From positions 44,940,349 to 45,004,348 of the forward strand of contig OZ012685.1 of the NCBI GenBank assembly GCA_963942565.1: DNA of 64,000 nucleotides. Reading direction: 5' to 3'. Origin of the DNA: Maea johnstoni (taxonomy: Eukaryota; Annelida; Polychaeta; Spionida; Magelonidae). This document shows positions 42,886 through 64,000 of this stretch, piece by piece (within the stretch, counting starts at the first letter, position 1; the number at the start of each line of letters is the position of its first letter). Both the position numbers and the translations under genes were made by a program. Below the pieces are notes generated by a model that did no database searches, had not been told where the DNA came from, and was given only the letters and a program-made list of their open reading frames with translations.

Positions 42886-45800
42886 TCAATAGACTATCAT
42901 CTCCCTGGGCTGGGGCCCATAATTGAGAGAGCTCTGGTTGACTGCCTTGCTGGCCACCACCACCTCCAGCTCCTGAAAATCCTTCAGTCTTTTCACGTCT
43001 TTGTCTTTGCGCACTATGGTATCCGGAAGCTTCCGTATCTTACTAACAAGCCTTTTGTTCAAGTCCAGCTCCTTGCACATCATATTGACTAGATTGTCAA
43101 AGGTTAGGTGGCGGTTATCCAGTTCGATTTCTATGAAGTCCGTCTCTATTGAATTAGCCACCCTAACCTTCAGCACCAGCTCTGCAAGGAAAAGGAGCAC
43201 TTCATTCATTTATAAAGAAAACATACATAACAACAATAAAACAAACAAACTATTTACAGAAGAGATGACAATATGGGTAACAAATGACTTCATCAATACT
43301 ATTTGAATTTGCTTCCAACCTACAAAATGCCTTGGTCTGCAGATTTAGCATTCCGAAAAACAATATATAATAGTATTGGCTCAGTCTCTATAATCAGTGA
43401 CTGACACACAAGGTAGCCCAACTAGTCTGGGCTAGTAAAATATGAACAGGGGCCAGTAGGACTAGTAAATTCCAGACCATTGTAGCCCAACAAGACTAGT
43501 TCAAATTCACCAGTCATTATAGTTAGTTGGCTGAGCTGAATTGGTGACATCTTGATTGGTGTTTATATTAGGATCTAAATGAACAACATACATTTGCACA
43601 TTTAGTTGATAAACTAGGTAAGATTACAATAATTACTTTAATTGTGAGACAGCCAGGCAGGGCTAGTAAATATTGAAGTAGGGCTAGTATATTTCAGGTG
43701 CTACTACCCCTACCAGGCTTGTGTTGTGTTTTGGTTATTGTCAGACCCAGATAATAAATCTGTGGTTATTGTAGAATGGATGTACATGTTTTACAGCTAC
43801 TAACCAAGGGCTATTCACGTCTGTAGTAAATATTGCAGACTAAGTTTACATGTATTAAAAGGACTCACCATTGTCTGCCCCTGGGTAGGGCAATTCAGGC
43901 CTGTTGTTGTAATTATTGTGTACCACATGGTTATTGTTGGGACTCCTAAACTCTTCCATTTTCTTCATTTTGGAGTCTTGAATATATGGAAATTGAGGAT
44001 TAGCTAAATAATTAGGTGTGATTGGAGCCTTTGTTTGTGGAGTGGACACACTTTCTGATTCATCTGAATAAATAAAACAAAACAAAAACACACTATAACC
44101 ACAACAATAAATAAACAAATAAAACAAACACAAAAATTAAGAATGTTTTTTTAAACATCACTCTAACCTTTAACCAATATGCTGCTGGTGGCTAATTGGC
44201 CAATACAAAATGATGAAAAAAAAACCTGAAAATGACTGAAACCCTGGCACATGGGTACTTATCATAGAATGCTCAGCAAGAGCTATCCAGCGAATACCAA
44301 CACAACAGGGCTTGGATGTTTTTTCAAAAATCTTTGTGCTTTGGACGAAAGTAACCTTAGCATTGGGAGGGCTAAAATTAATATTCAGAAAGAATTAGGT
44401 ACACTGGACAGGAGTATAATATAGAAGAATTATTATTATCTGGCATTATTTTAAGGTATTGATCCCCTAAGTGTCCCGTCTGAGGTCCCCTATATGTGGA
44501 TAATGATGACAATGAAGAAAAAACAAACAAAATAAATAATCTAAGAGAATTGAACATGAGTTTATCCTGGGCATGTAAATACTTCTTTTGACCCTTAACA
44601 CTTTCCGTGCTGAGGCTACTTTCATCAAAGGCACACAAATGCAGAAATTTTTGAAAACCTTTTTAAAGCCTGTCAGGTTGGTATTCATTGGAAAGCTTTT
44701 GCTGAGTACCCACTTGCCAGGGTTTTGGTCATGTTACAGCTTTTTCGTATCATTTTCCTTTGACCAAATTAGCCAACAGCAGCACAAGGGTTAATTTTAA
44801 AGTTGGGGATCAGCTCCCTCTCATTCAAAAGGGTACAGGCTGCCCTTCTGCCCCGGGCAGGTAAAAAAAATAGCTAGAAGGCAGGTAAAAAACAGTGTGC
44901 CTGCCCTACAGGGAAGGTAAGATTTCATCATGCAACAGAGAAATTATAACACAAGGGAAATCCAAAATTCTTTCAACAGTGCAGATAAAGCTATAGCAGG
45001 AAAACAATTGATTGGTACAGTATAGTTCATACAGAAAAGTCATTTTCATGTTCATTCTATCACACCTTTAGCAGGGCAGGTCAAAATTATGTCGGGCATG
45101 TAGAAATGAAAGTTTACCTGCCCTACTTGGCAAGTGCCTTCAAAAGTTAATGTTGAGCCCTGTATGCTGTTTTGTGTCTCACCTGATCCCAACATTGCAC
45201 GAATGTGTGGATTGCTCGTGAGCTGCACCGGAGTTATTCCTTTCTTATCCCGCATACTTCCATCAGCACCGTGCGCCAGCAGAACTGACACGATATTGGC
45301 ATGATCTCGCTTCGACGCCCAATGAAGGGCAGTCCTGAAAGAAACAAAGTCATTTGTATACTACTGTACTGGTATTTTGTACAGGCACTTAATTTCCCCT
45401 ACTTTTGCACTCCCCATGATAGCGCCAAAATAAAAACCTTCAAATACATATCTATAAAGTAATAAATATATATTTTGAATGCGCAAATTTAAAGTAGCAC
45501 AAATACCCTCGAGCAAGGCTGTAAAGCGTAATTTTAAGAACTCCAATTTAAAGCCCTATACAGTAATGCATCAGCCAATTGGATCCCTGCCAGGCAGGGC
45601 AGGAAAAAATTCAGCTACTTATCTAGTTCAAATCCTTATACCAACTACATTTGATAGCCTATTGTATCAAAATGGGCATTTTACACTTCAGGTATGTCCT
45701 AGGAGATTATGTCTATTAGGAAAATATTTGGTTATTACCCTCCCTAAGTCAAAATTGAAAATTCTTCATAGAATATTTTGCTTGTCCAAAGAGGAGGTTC

Positions 45801-47227
45801 TCAGGAAACTGCCTGTTCAAAAGAAAGGCAGGACGGGTCCTGGCTAAGTCCCTAATTGGTATTATTGGTAATTTGCTAACATTGAGCTTAGAATATATAG
45901 TAAAGGGCAGAATACAATGAAATCTGAGAAAGTGTAAAAGGTATACCTTGAACTTTTGTAACATATCTGTGCACATGTGAGTTTTAGCAACAAAATAATG
46001 AGGCTAAAAATAGAGCTGCATGTTATAACCTATCAATTATTATTTTAATTTCGGGAATACGTAGTTGATGGTAATTCACAATTGCCTAGATGCCATCCTA
46101 GAATTCATGGCACATACAGCACCATAGTAATTGTTCTGAGCATAACAAAATTAAACATTGTTGTTTCAATTTTTTTACAGATTATAAAGGAAGGTGCAAG
46201 GGACTATATATCATAAGTCCTACATAGGGTAGTACACTGACCAGCACCAGTACATGTACATGACCCCTTATAATTGAATTTAAAAAAATGGATATGTAGC
46301 GAGAGACCAATTTATACTCTGTGCGCTATATAGTGAAGGCCTGGCTATGCCAGGGGTCTTGAATCTGGCCTAAGCATGACATCACTAGGAGACAAAGACC
46401 AATGAGGGCTCTCGTATCGTTTACATTACAGAGAAACTTGCCCGCCAACATGCGCAGAACGTGACTTTTGTGCTATTAGCCGCAGCCAGCCTGTTCAGGT
46501 TGACCTGAGAGAAGTATACAGGGAGTGGGCACTGGTCATGAATCATCAAATTTCGCTGCCTCTCACTATCTGACCTAGATAGGATGACATCCCCCAGCCA
46601 GCCAGTGCATGCTTACTGCACAGATCACGTGACCAATACAACCCCAGGCTACAGCGCGTAACCCGAGGCGCAGATGCCGTAGAGGCTAGCATGCAGTACC
46701 TATGGGGTTGCGGATCAAGGGGATGTATTTCTCTGGGTTGACCAACTAGTTTCATATCCACTTGTTTTTATTTAATGTAAGACAGTACTCCAGCAGAACC
46801 ATACAGAAAACATTACGCTAAATACTGGTACCACTCCTATAGCCATATTATATTGCCTGACAAGTATGTGCCATTGACTTTACAGCAAACATCATACCAA
46901 ATTGCATCAAAATGCCTAATTCAGGTAGTTCTCAATTACCTATAGCCATAGTAGGGCGCCATGCAAAAAATCAATATATACCTGGGTGCTGAGATTAAAG
47001 TCATATGCATGTATATGTAGTTATGTACTCCAATTCTTAACATGTCATCTATATAAGACCATAATTTCATAAACCCTGGCTGATCCATGCCACTTTACTT
47101 ACCATCCATTTATGCTATGCTTTGCATTTACATCTACCCCTTTTTCCAGTAGCATTCTTATAGAATCTTCATCTCCAAGATGAACAGACTCACGAAGTCT
47201 CTCCTCTAGTTCCTTCTGGGGATCCAT
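42886..47227 (-). CDS. ANKRD40: Ankyrin repeat domain-containing protein 40
   Basis: Four coding exons: 47227-47103, 45334-45183, 44063-43869 and 43181-42886. All have GT-AG junctions and the frame closes (768 nt, 255 aa; human ANKRD40 368 aa). Residues 1-41 match the N-terminal helix and first ankyrin repeat (ERLRESVHLGDEDSIRMLL, then GVDVNAKHSINGW). Exon 2 has a clear ankyrin repeat (TALHWASKRDHANIVSVLL, then HGADG). Exon 3 carries the family motif PNYLANPQFPYI. Exon 4 is the conserved C-terminal domain (ELVLKVRVANS, DFIEIELDNRHLTF, IRKLP, VRKDKDVKRLKDFQELE). The proline-rich middle of the vertebrate protein is much shorter here. Molecular function is unknown. The start is the only ATG leading the conserved reading frame. 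A MITE begins 2 bp after the stop codon. It faces U2AF2 head-to-head. Confidence 0.93.
43395..43725. mobile_element. hAT-like element with GGGCTAGTAAA motifs
   Basis: In ANKRD40 intron 3. Repeated GGGCTAGTAAA and ACTAGT motifs lie between CACACAAGGTAGCCC and GCTACTACCCCTACCAGGC. Same architecture as 38488-38841. Target duplication not established. Confidence 0.45.
44170..44374 (+). mobile_element. piggyBac-type MITE, family P1, copy 7
   Basis: TTAACCAATATGCTGCTGG to GCATTGGGAGGGCTAAA. In ANKRD40 intron 2. Confidence 0.7.
44595..44794 (-). mobile_element. piggyBac-type MITE, family P1, copy 8
   Basis: Reverse copy, TTAACACTTTCCGTGCTGAGG to CAGCAGCACAAGGGTTAA. In ANKRD40 intron 2. Confidence 0.75.
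44825..45170. mobile_element. hAT-like element with GCAGGTAAA motifs
   Basis: The right end reads AAAGTTAATGTTGAGCCCTG, matching the CAGGGCTCAACATTAA end of 38488. GCAGGTAAA/TTTACCTGCC motifs lie subterminally on both sides. In ANKRD40 intron 2. Confidence 0.5.
45590..45854. mobile_element. hAT-type MITE, family H2, left-truncated
   Basis: Interior and right end match family H2 (GCTACTTATCTAGTTCAAAT, then GGACGGGTCCTGGCTAAGTC). The left terminus is replaced by GCCAGGCAGGGCAGG. In ANKRD40 intron 1. Confidence 0.65.
46290..46760 (+). mobile_element. Repeat family R, long copy
   Basis: GGATATGTAGCGAGAGACC at the left and TAGTTTCATATCC at the right, so GGATATG is inverted at the ends. The middle is GC-rich. 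Opposite orientation to the copy at 37690. In ANKRD40 intron 1. Confidence 0.55.
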
Positions 47228-47704
47228 TCTTCAGGGTTGAATTTCTAAAAATGACTTCAGCACTGAGATTAACCCTGAGTGAGGATGGCCTCAGAGATGA
47301 GCATGTATAACAGTGTTGTGAATCTCCGTCAATAGGTGTCGCCAAATGAATGTAAAAAAATAAAATTTATTCTTACAAAGCATATTAGTATCAACCATAT
47401 ACATTTTATTTGGTAATATACACTTTGAATTGACATTCAGGAACTTGATATAGTATTTTCAAAAAGGAAAATGGAAATGAGTTGATCGTTCTTGTTCGGG
47501 TAATCTCGGTGATGACTGTAGCGTCGCCATCTTGAAGCTGTACCCCGTGGTATGACGTCTGTCCTCGCATTTGTTTGACGAATTTCTATCCAAAAATGCA
47601 TGCAATATTCTCAAACATATTGTGCTTTCTAAAATATGTTGACTTATGTTATGTTTGATTTTATTTCCAGTGTCTGACGTACCGCAGAAGTTCAAATAAC
47701 GACC
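47228..47704. promoter_or_regulatory. Shared divergent promoter of ANKRD40 and U2AF2
   Basis: 477 bp between the two start codons, genes head-to-head. GCCATCTT at 47526-47533, within CGTCGCCATCTTGAAG, matches the YY1 core found at housekeeping-gene starts. TTTGATTTTATTTCCAG ending at 47671 is a good splice acceptor 33 bp before the U2AF2 ATG. U2AF2 therefore probably has a non-coding first exon near the YY1 site. Confidence 0.55.
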
Positions 47705-57479
<9,775 letters not shown>

Positions 57480-59156
57480 GTTTTGACTTGTGTAGGGCTT
57501 GACACTCAGGCTTGTTGGATCATCAAGGACAAATGTTCTAATTCCATAGAATATTCAAAAAAATTAGTTGCAGAACAGTTTTTGAAACATTTCAGAACAG
57601 CTGTTTTAGATTGTCTTGACTTTATAATGGAAACCCCACCAGTGTCAAAGCCATGGTCTTAAAATTAGTTGTTGAGTTTGTCAATCAATATATACATTTG
57701 GTGTTTTTGTATGATTTGAAGATGACAGCAACCTTCTGAATACATTCATTAATGAATGGATGTCCTAGTGTGTGTTTTCATGTATTTCATTGTCTAAATG
57801 GGTTCCTTATTCCCCTTCATGCTTAGGCATGATTTTCACATGACCAGTCCTTGCTTTCCTCCAAATCCATTCAGTTTATTTCCCATGCAACCAAATACTT
57901 GTTTAGAAAGTCAATGGATTTCGTTCACTTACCTGAGCACGACCAAAACAAGCCGAATTTTGTCAAGCCCTAAGTTATGAAAGAGAAGGTCATTTATGTG
58001 TTTTATTAAGCATCTGAATGAAACAGGCATTCACTCAATACCTGACTCAAAAGCTTAAACTTACTGCAATTGTGCAATCATACATGGAGACTAGACAGGT
58101 AATCTTTGATAGGTATAATTCAGTCAGTTTTTTACCTTTCATTTTTTGGCCATTTTGAGTGTGTCAACAGTAAGGCCCAAGTGTTGGTAAATTGGTTTAA
58201 GGTGACAAAGGTACAAGAATTCTTTTTATGGGTTGATTTACAAGTTTTTGTATTCTAGTATCTTAAGCCTCTTGGCATGTTATCTGTTTTTGTACCTGCA
58301 CGTTTTTCTCTATCTGGAGCTGCACTTGGTCTGTAGGTGTCCAGCGTGTGGTATAGATAAGCATAGAATGGTAATACTGTCTGATGAAACCCACTCTGTC
58401 ACAACTACTTAGAAAGGCAAAGGTTCTTGTAGGCAGTATTTTTTAGAGAGGGTTTTCTTATCATTCAATGTCTTTTCAACTGTAGACAGCTTCACACAAT
58501 GTTGTATAGAACAGTCAGACAATCCCCTCACAATGGGTATGAATAAATGCTGAAAACGGTTGTCTAGATGTATTGAGATAAATTCTTTTCTATTCCCCTA
58601 CTGAAGGTAAAACGCTAGGAAAGATTGTTTAGGTGCAATGAATTAAAGACTTGAGTTATATTCATTAGGGTTGTACAGAATGTGTGGGCAGTCTGGTTAA
58701 CGGTAGTTCAAACTCCATTCTGTTTTAATGTACTGTTAGGGCATTGGGATCTTGGATGCTCACCTGTTTTGTACCCACCATGTATAGAAATCTTGTCTGA
58801 TAACGATGTAGGGTGATTTGGCTACCTAGTTAACTAAAAAATCATGTGTGAATAGCTCTCTGTGAGGACCTGACTATATATGTGTTCATCAGCTCAATTA
58901 TGTGATTTTAACTGTGACTTTGGTATTCATCTGTTAGTCCACTGCTAGTGGCAAGTTCTAGTTGTTCCCGTTGAGATTGATGGAGGAAGTGTTGCGAGCC
59001 CTCGTGGGCCCTGTGTTCAGATGGTGGAGTAGATGTGCACCCTGTGTTAGCCTTAACGCATTTCACGTCTAGAGCATACACATGATCTGATCTGTTGGAT
59101 ATATCTTTACGACAAAGCAATATTACAGGAAATATTTGATAGAAATTAATGATCTG
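57480..59156 (+). other. U2AF2 3' UTR and downstream DNA
   Basis: Repeat-free after the stop codon. The first canonical AATAAA on this strand is at 58542-58547, giving a 3' UTR of roughly 1.1 kb if used. No other feature recognised up to the next MITE. Confidence 0.5.
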
Positions 59157-59369
59157 TTAACCCTTCCAATGCTGAGGCTACTTTGTCCAATGCACAAGGA
59201 TGCAAACATTTATGAAAACCATTGAAACACTCTGATGTTGGTGCTCATTAGAAAGCTCTAGCCGCATACTTTCAGATGAGTACCCATATGCCAGGGTTTC
59301 AGTAATTTTTCAGTTTTTTTGCATTAATTTGTATTGGCCAAATTTGCCACCAGCAGCATAAGGGTTAAG
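59157..59369 (-). mobile_element. piggyBac-type MITE, family P1, copy 10
   Basis: Complete reverse copy, TTAACCCTTCCAATGCTGAGG to CAGCAGCATAAGGGTTAA, with TTAA on both sides. Confidence 0.85.
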
Positions 59370-60977
59370 GTAAAATATTTCTTCAAATAGTTTCTAAGTA
59401 ATTGTCTATCTGATGAGTAATATTCAAAAGGGTGAGACTGTGTGTATTCTCTAGATACAAATGGGTTAATAGACATCTCTTACAAGTCCCATTACTTCTC
59501 TAGTTTTAATTAATTTCGTTTAAGTTCAAGTTCCTGAAGAAAGGTTGACTTGAAGGGCAGCATTTCATTAGGGAAAGGTAGTAGTGCTCATTATTGCTAC
59601 ATTGTCATGTATTTTTTATTAATTTTCTTTGTCATCAAATCAACCAGAAATCTCCGACACAAATGTGTACAAGTTTACTGAAAGAGATATGTTCTTGGTT
59701 TTTTATCACTCAAAAAATAAAATTATTTGTGTATAACTTACATTTTGTTTGCATTTAATTCCTGAAATCTCCCAGTTATTTCAGCCCCTTATATTTTACT
59801 AGCATCCTGATTACCCGATATTCCAGGTTTACTGATTTAACAGGTGAACTTGCTTAGAAAGGCAGGTGGCTTCCCCACAGGCCAGTCTGTACCTCTCAAG
59901 ACGAGTGCTCCAAACTAAAATATTGAGGCTACCATGAGATTACAGAGCACTACCCCCCTACCTTGAGGTTGGATAAGTTAAACCAAGATATAAAATGAGT
60001 TCTGTACGGACTACGAAGGTGTAAGTTCACAGGCCCGTGTCCAAACGGGCCCATTTGTCGATCCCTCAATATATCGACATTTCACAGCTTGAAAACCCGC
60101 AACGGTCCCATTATTTTTATTATTTATACAGGCCCATTATAACAAGCCCGTTATAAAGGGTTCTGAGCCTGTCCTCGTCAATATAACGGAGCCGTCAATT
60201 TTTACCTGTGTACCTGACCTATGGTGCCATCCTTTTCATCCCATTCTGGTGATTATCTTCCAAAATTCCCTTTGATAAGTCATCAGGATCAATAATACAT
60301 TTGAAAATAACTAGCTGACATTTTGAAATTACTTGCTGTTGAACTTACCTCCTTTGAATATGTTTTTAGAAAATCATGAGAATCATACCAAAATAGGAAG
60401 GGGTAATTTTGGTCAATGAAGGCACGAGTGGATGAATGATCAGACCCAACTTTCTCAACCCCCAACACACCCCTATAATACCAGTGTTTTTGTTTTCAAA
60501 CTTGATATGGGCAAGTACATATCTCAACGCTGAAACTTGGTGTGGTTAAATGAAGTTTGAAACTTGAATGGTGGGAGATCAACTCATGAGCTCACCACCT
60601 GTTTGACTCGTGAGCTCATGAGCTCATCGACGTTCTGATTTTCCAAAAAGATATTTATTTTCCAGCCCAGCTATTAAGAAATAAATATTTATTGGCGGAC
60701 ATTTATTAACATCGCCAAGTTGATTTAATTTCAAAACGTGCTGACGAGGTACAAAGGTCAGTTTAACACTCAACACCGCTTGAATGTATACATTGGGGAT
60801 TGTTAAGAAGACATGACGGCGATAAGCAGCTTTGTATGTTGATGTGTAGTATGTGCCCTCTGTTACGTTTGTGTCCCCAACATAGACGAGCTCACGATTT
60901 GAACATTTCAGCTCGAGCTCGGCGAGTTTGCTCCAGTGCTCGAGCCACTCGAGTTGGTGAGTGGTGAGTGCAGCTCT
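59370..60977. other. Intergenic, with GC-rich inverted patches
   Basis: Near 60030-60190 motifs CGGGCCCATT and AACAAGCCCGTTATAA recur. Near 60580-60960 GAGCTCATGAGCTCA and GAGCTCGGCGAG blocks occur on both sides of an AT-rich core, probably another decayed inverted-repeat element. No genes seen. Confidence 0.4.
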
Positions 60978-61108
60978 ACTTCAATGCTGAGGATTTTTGT
61001 AAACCCTCTGAATCCCCTGTCATGTTGGTACTCATTGGAAAGCTCTTGCAGAGTACTCTCAAATGAGATACCATGTGCCAGGGTTTCAGTCATTTTTCAG
61101 GGTTTTTT
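60978..61108 (-). mobile_element. piggyBac-type MITE, family P1, fragment
   Basis: Partial reverse copy: CTTCAATGCTGAGG, then CCTGTCATGTTGGTACTCAT and CCAGGGTTTCAGTCATTTTT. The right end is missing. Confidence 0.6.
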
Positions 61109-61615
61109 TTATATGATTTTTATAGCACTTGTTTTACAATATTTTATGATATACACTAATAACCCAGCATAAACAATTTGAATGAAAAGCGAACAACATA
61201 TTTTCAACTTGCTTGCATAAATATGCCTATTTTATTAAATCTTTCATAGGATACAGTGATAACAATCATACGGCAGCATTTCTATAACTGCAGACATTTC
61301 TTGATCAATATTCAACAGGTAATGAATATTCTAGGTTGGAACTGGTGAATGAATGATGACTAAATATAGTGTTGGTGTTCCAACAGATAGAGAACAGTGA
61401 AATACAACAGAGAATAAGTATATGTAGTATGATTTCCTGTTAAAATCTCAAGCTTCATTAAACCCAAGCTCCCTGGAATTAAAATATACATACCATGTGA
61501 TGCTAATTGCTCTGACAGATGTGTACAAGTAAGAAGTAAAGGAAAAAATACTAATCATAAGTATTAAGGCCTTATCAGACTTCATCCCCAGACTGCCGCT
61601 ATGTGTGTGTGTGTA

Positions 61616-62961
<1,346 letters not shown>

Positions 62962-63162
62962 TTAACCCTTATGCTGCTGGTGGCTAATTTGGCCATTACA
63001 AAGAGTTACAAAATCCTAAAAGAATGAATGAAACCCTGGGACATGATGGGTACTAATTTTAGAGTATTCAGCGAGAGTTTTCCAGTGAATACCAACTTGA
63101 CAGGGTTAAGATTGATTTCCTAGTGCTTTTGACGAAAGTAGCCTTAGCATTCAAAGGGTTAA
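62962..63162 (+). mobile_element. piggyBac-type MITE, family P1, copy 12
   Basis: TTAACCCTTATGCTGCTGG to TAGCATTCAAAGGGTTAA. TTAA intact on both sides. Confidence 0.85.
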
Positions 63163-63746
63163 CTCATATAACCAATATCAGGAAGAAGAGTAAGTTTCTT
63201 GGCCATAACCATCACAGATTCACCGGCTATCTAGATCACAGGTCCTTGTATTAATGCACTATATTTTCAACAATTTTCCAATGAATAGTACTACATATAT
63301 ATCCAAGTTAGCAAATGCAATGTACAGCGATAAAGGTTTCAATCCTGGGCAATTCATCCATGGCTGTGATAATTCCTAACTCCTGAATAAACTGTGCCAC
63401 TAATAAGATATGCTGAATCAGGAGTCGCAACGGTATGCCTTAATTTGTATTTATCCGATAATTTTACTTTTGGAATAAGGAATTTTTGTATCAAGTAGAG
63501 ATACATCTTTGTATGATCAACTGTCCTCAAGTTCATTTTAAGTAGGATATTGCCCCACAACTCTCCAATCCAAGATTAAATCAGAACGTTAGGTTCAGTC
63601 CAATCATTATCAAGGAACAGAGTTGCTTGGCAAAACCTTTCACATAGTCTGTGGTCTGAAATATTTAGGAATCATCATTGATGTAAAACATAGACGGCAG
63701 TGTGACTCAGAAAAGGAAATACCATTTCCCTTCAAATTTAGAGTTT
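63163..63746. other. Intergenic, nothing recognised
   Basis: Unique DNA between two MITE copies in opposite orientation. No coding feature seen. Confidence 0.5.
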
Positions 63747-63960
63747 TTAACCCTTCTAATGCTAAGGCTACTTTCGTCCAAATCACAAGGACATGAAGAT
63801 TTTTGAAGATTTTCTAAACCCTGTCATGTTGGTATTCACTGGATAGCTCTTTCTGAGTACTCTCAGATGAGTAGCCATTTGCCAGGGTTTCTGTCATTTT
63901 TTCATGGTTTTCACATCATTGTGTATTTGCCAAACCAGCCACCAGCAGCATAAGGGTTAA
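63747..63960 (-). mobile_element. piggyBac-type MITE, family P1, copy 13
   Basis: Complete reverse copy, TTAACCCTTCTAATGCTAAGG to CAGCAGCATAAGGGTTAA, with TTAA on both sides. Confidence 0.85.
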
Positions 63961-64000
63961 GGCACAACCCTTGTAGGAGTCATCTGCCATTTCTATTATA

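Overview
This is a 64 kb piece of an animal nuclear genome. The evidence is spliced genes with GT-AG introns, long AT-rich intergenic DNA and many short non-autonomous DNA transposons. Protein similarity to vertebrate orthologues is high (U2AF2, DAGLB, ANKRD40, TMEM186). Together with tRNA-derived SINEs, piggyBac-type and hAT-type MITEs and very long (TA)n tracts, this suggests a marine invertebrate, perhaps a non-vertebrate deuterostome (echinoderm, hemichordate or lancelet type). I cannot fix the phylum from sequence alone.

Layout: 1-6 kb is repeat-rich. It holds TTAA-flanked MITEs, two hAT elements with 8-bp target duplications, and a 1.6 kb inverted-repeat element carrying a decayed THAP domain. 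TMEM186 (mitochondrial complex I assembly) lies on the minus strand at 6.1-6.8 kb, with a probable 5' exon near 8.44 kb. 8.5-16.9 kb is intergenic, with (TA)n tracts and several MITEs. A diacylglycerol lipase beta gene occupies 18.4-35.5 kb on the minus strand: 12 coding exons, 714 codons, the reading frame closing across all junctions. Its last coding exon runs straight into a 16-copy, 97-bp tandem array (16909-18460), every unit of which repeats the end of the coding sequence with its stop codon. 35.5-42.8 kb is intergenic or long 3' UTR. ANKRD40 (4 coding exons, 255 aa, minus) spans 42.9-47.2 kb. It is head-to-head with U2AF2 (9 coding exons, 465 aa, plus, 47.7-57.5 kb), with 477 bp between the two start codons. 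57.5-64 kb holds the U2AF2 3' UTR, then MITEs and (TA)n/(ATT)n repeats without recognisable genes.

The four genes do not form a pathway: one splicing factor, one endocannabinoid-synthesis lipase, one ankyrin protein of unknown role and one mitochondrial assembly factor. The unusual content is how repeats interact with the genes. Examples are the array made from the DAGLB stop-codon region, an 86-bp triplication that copies a DAGLB splice acceptor together with exon sequence, and MITEs inserted 2 bp after a stop codon or about 35 bp from splice donors. No rRNA, functional tRNA, CRISPR array or virus-derived element was recognised.
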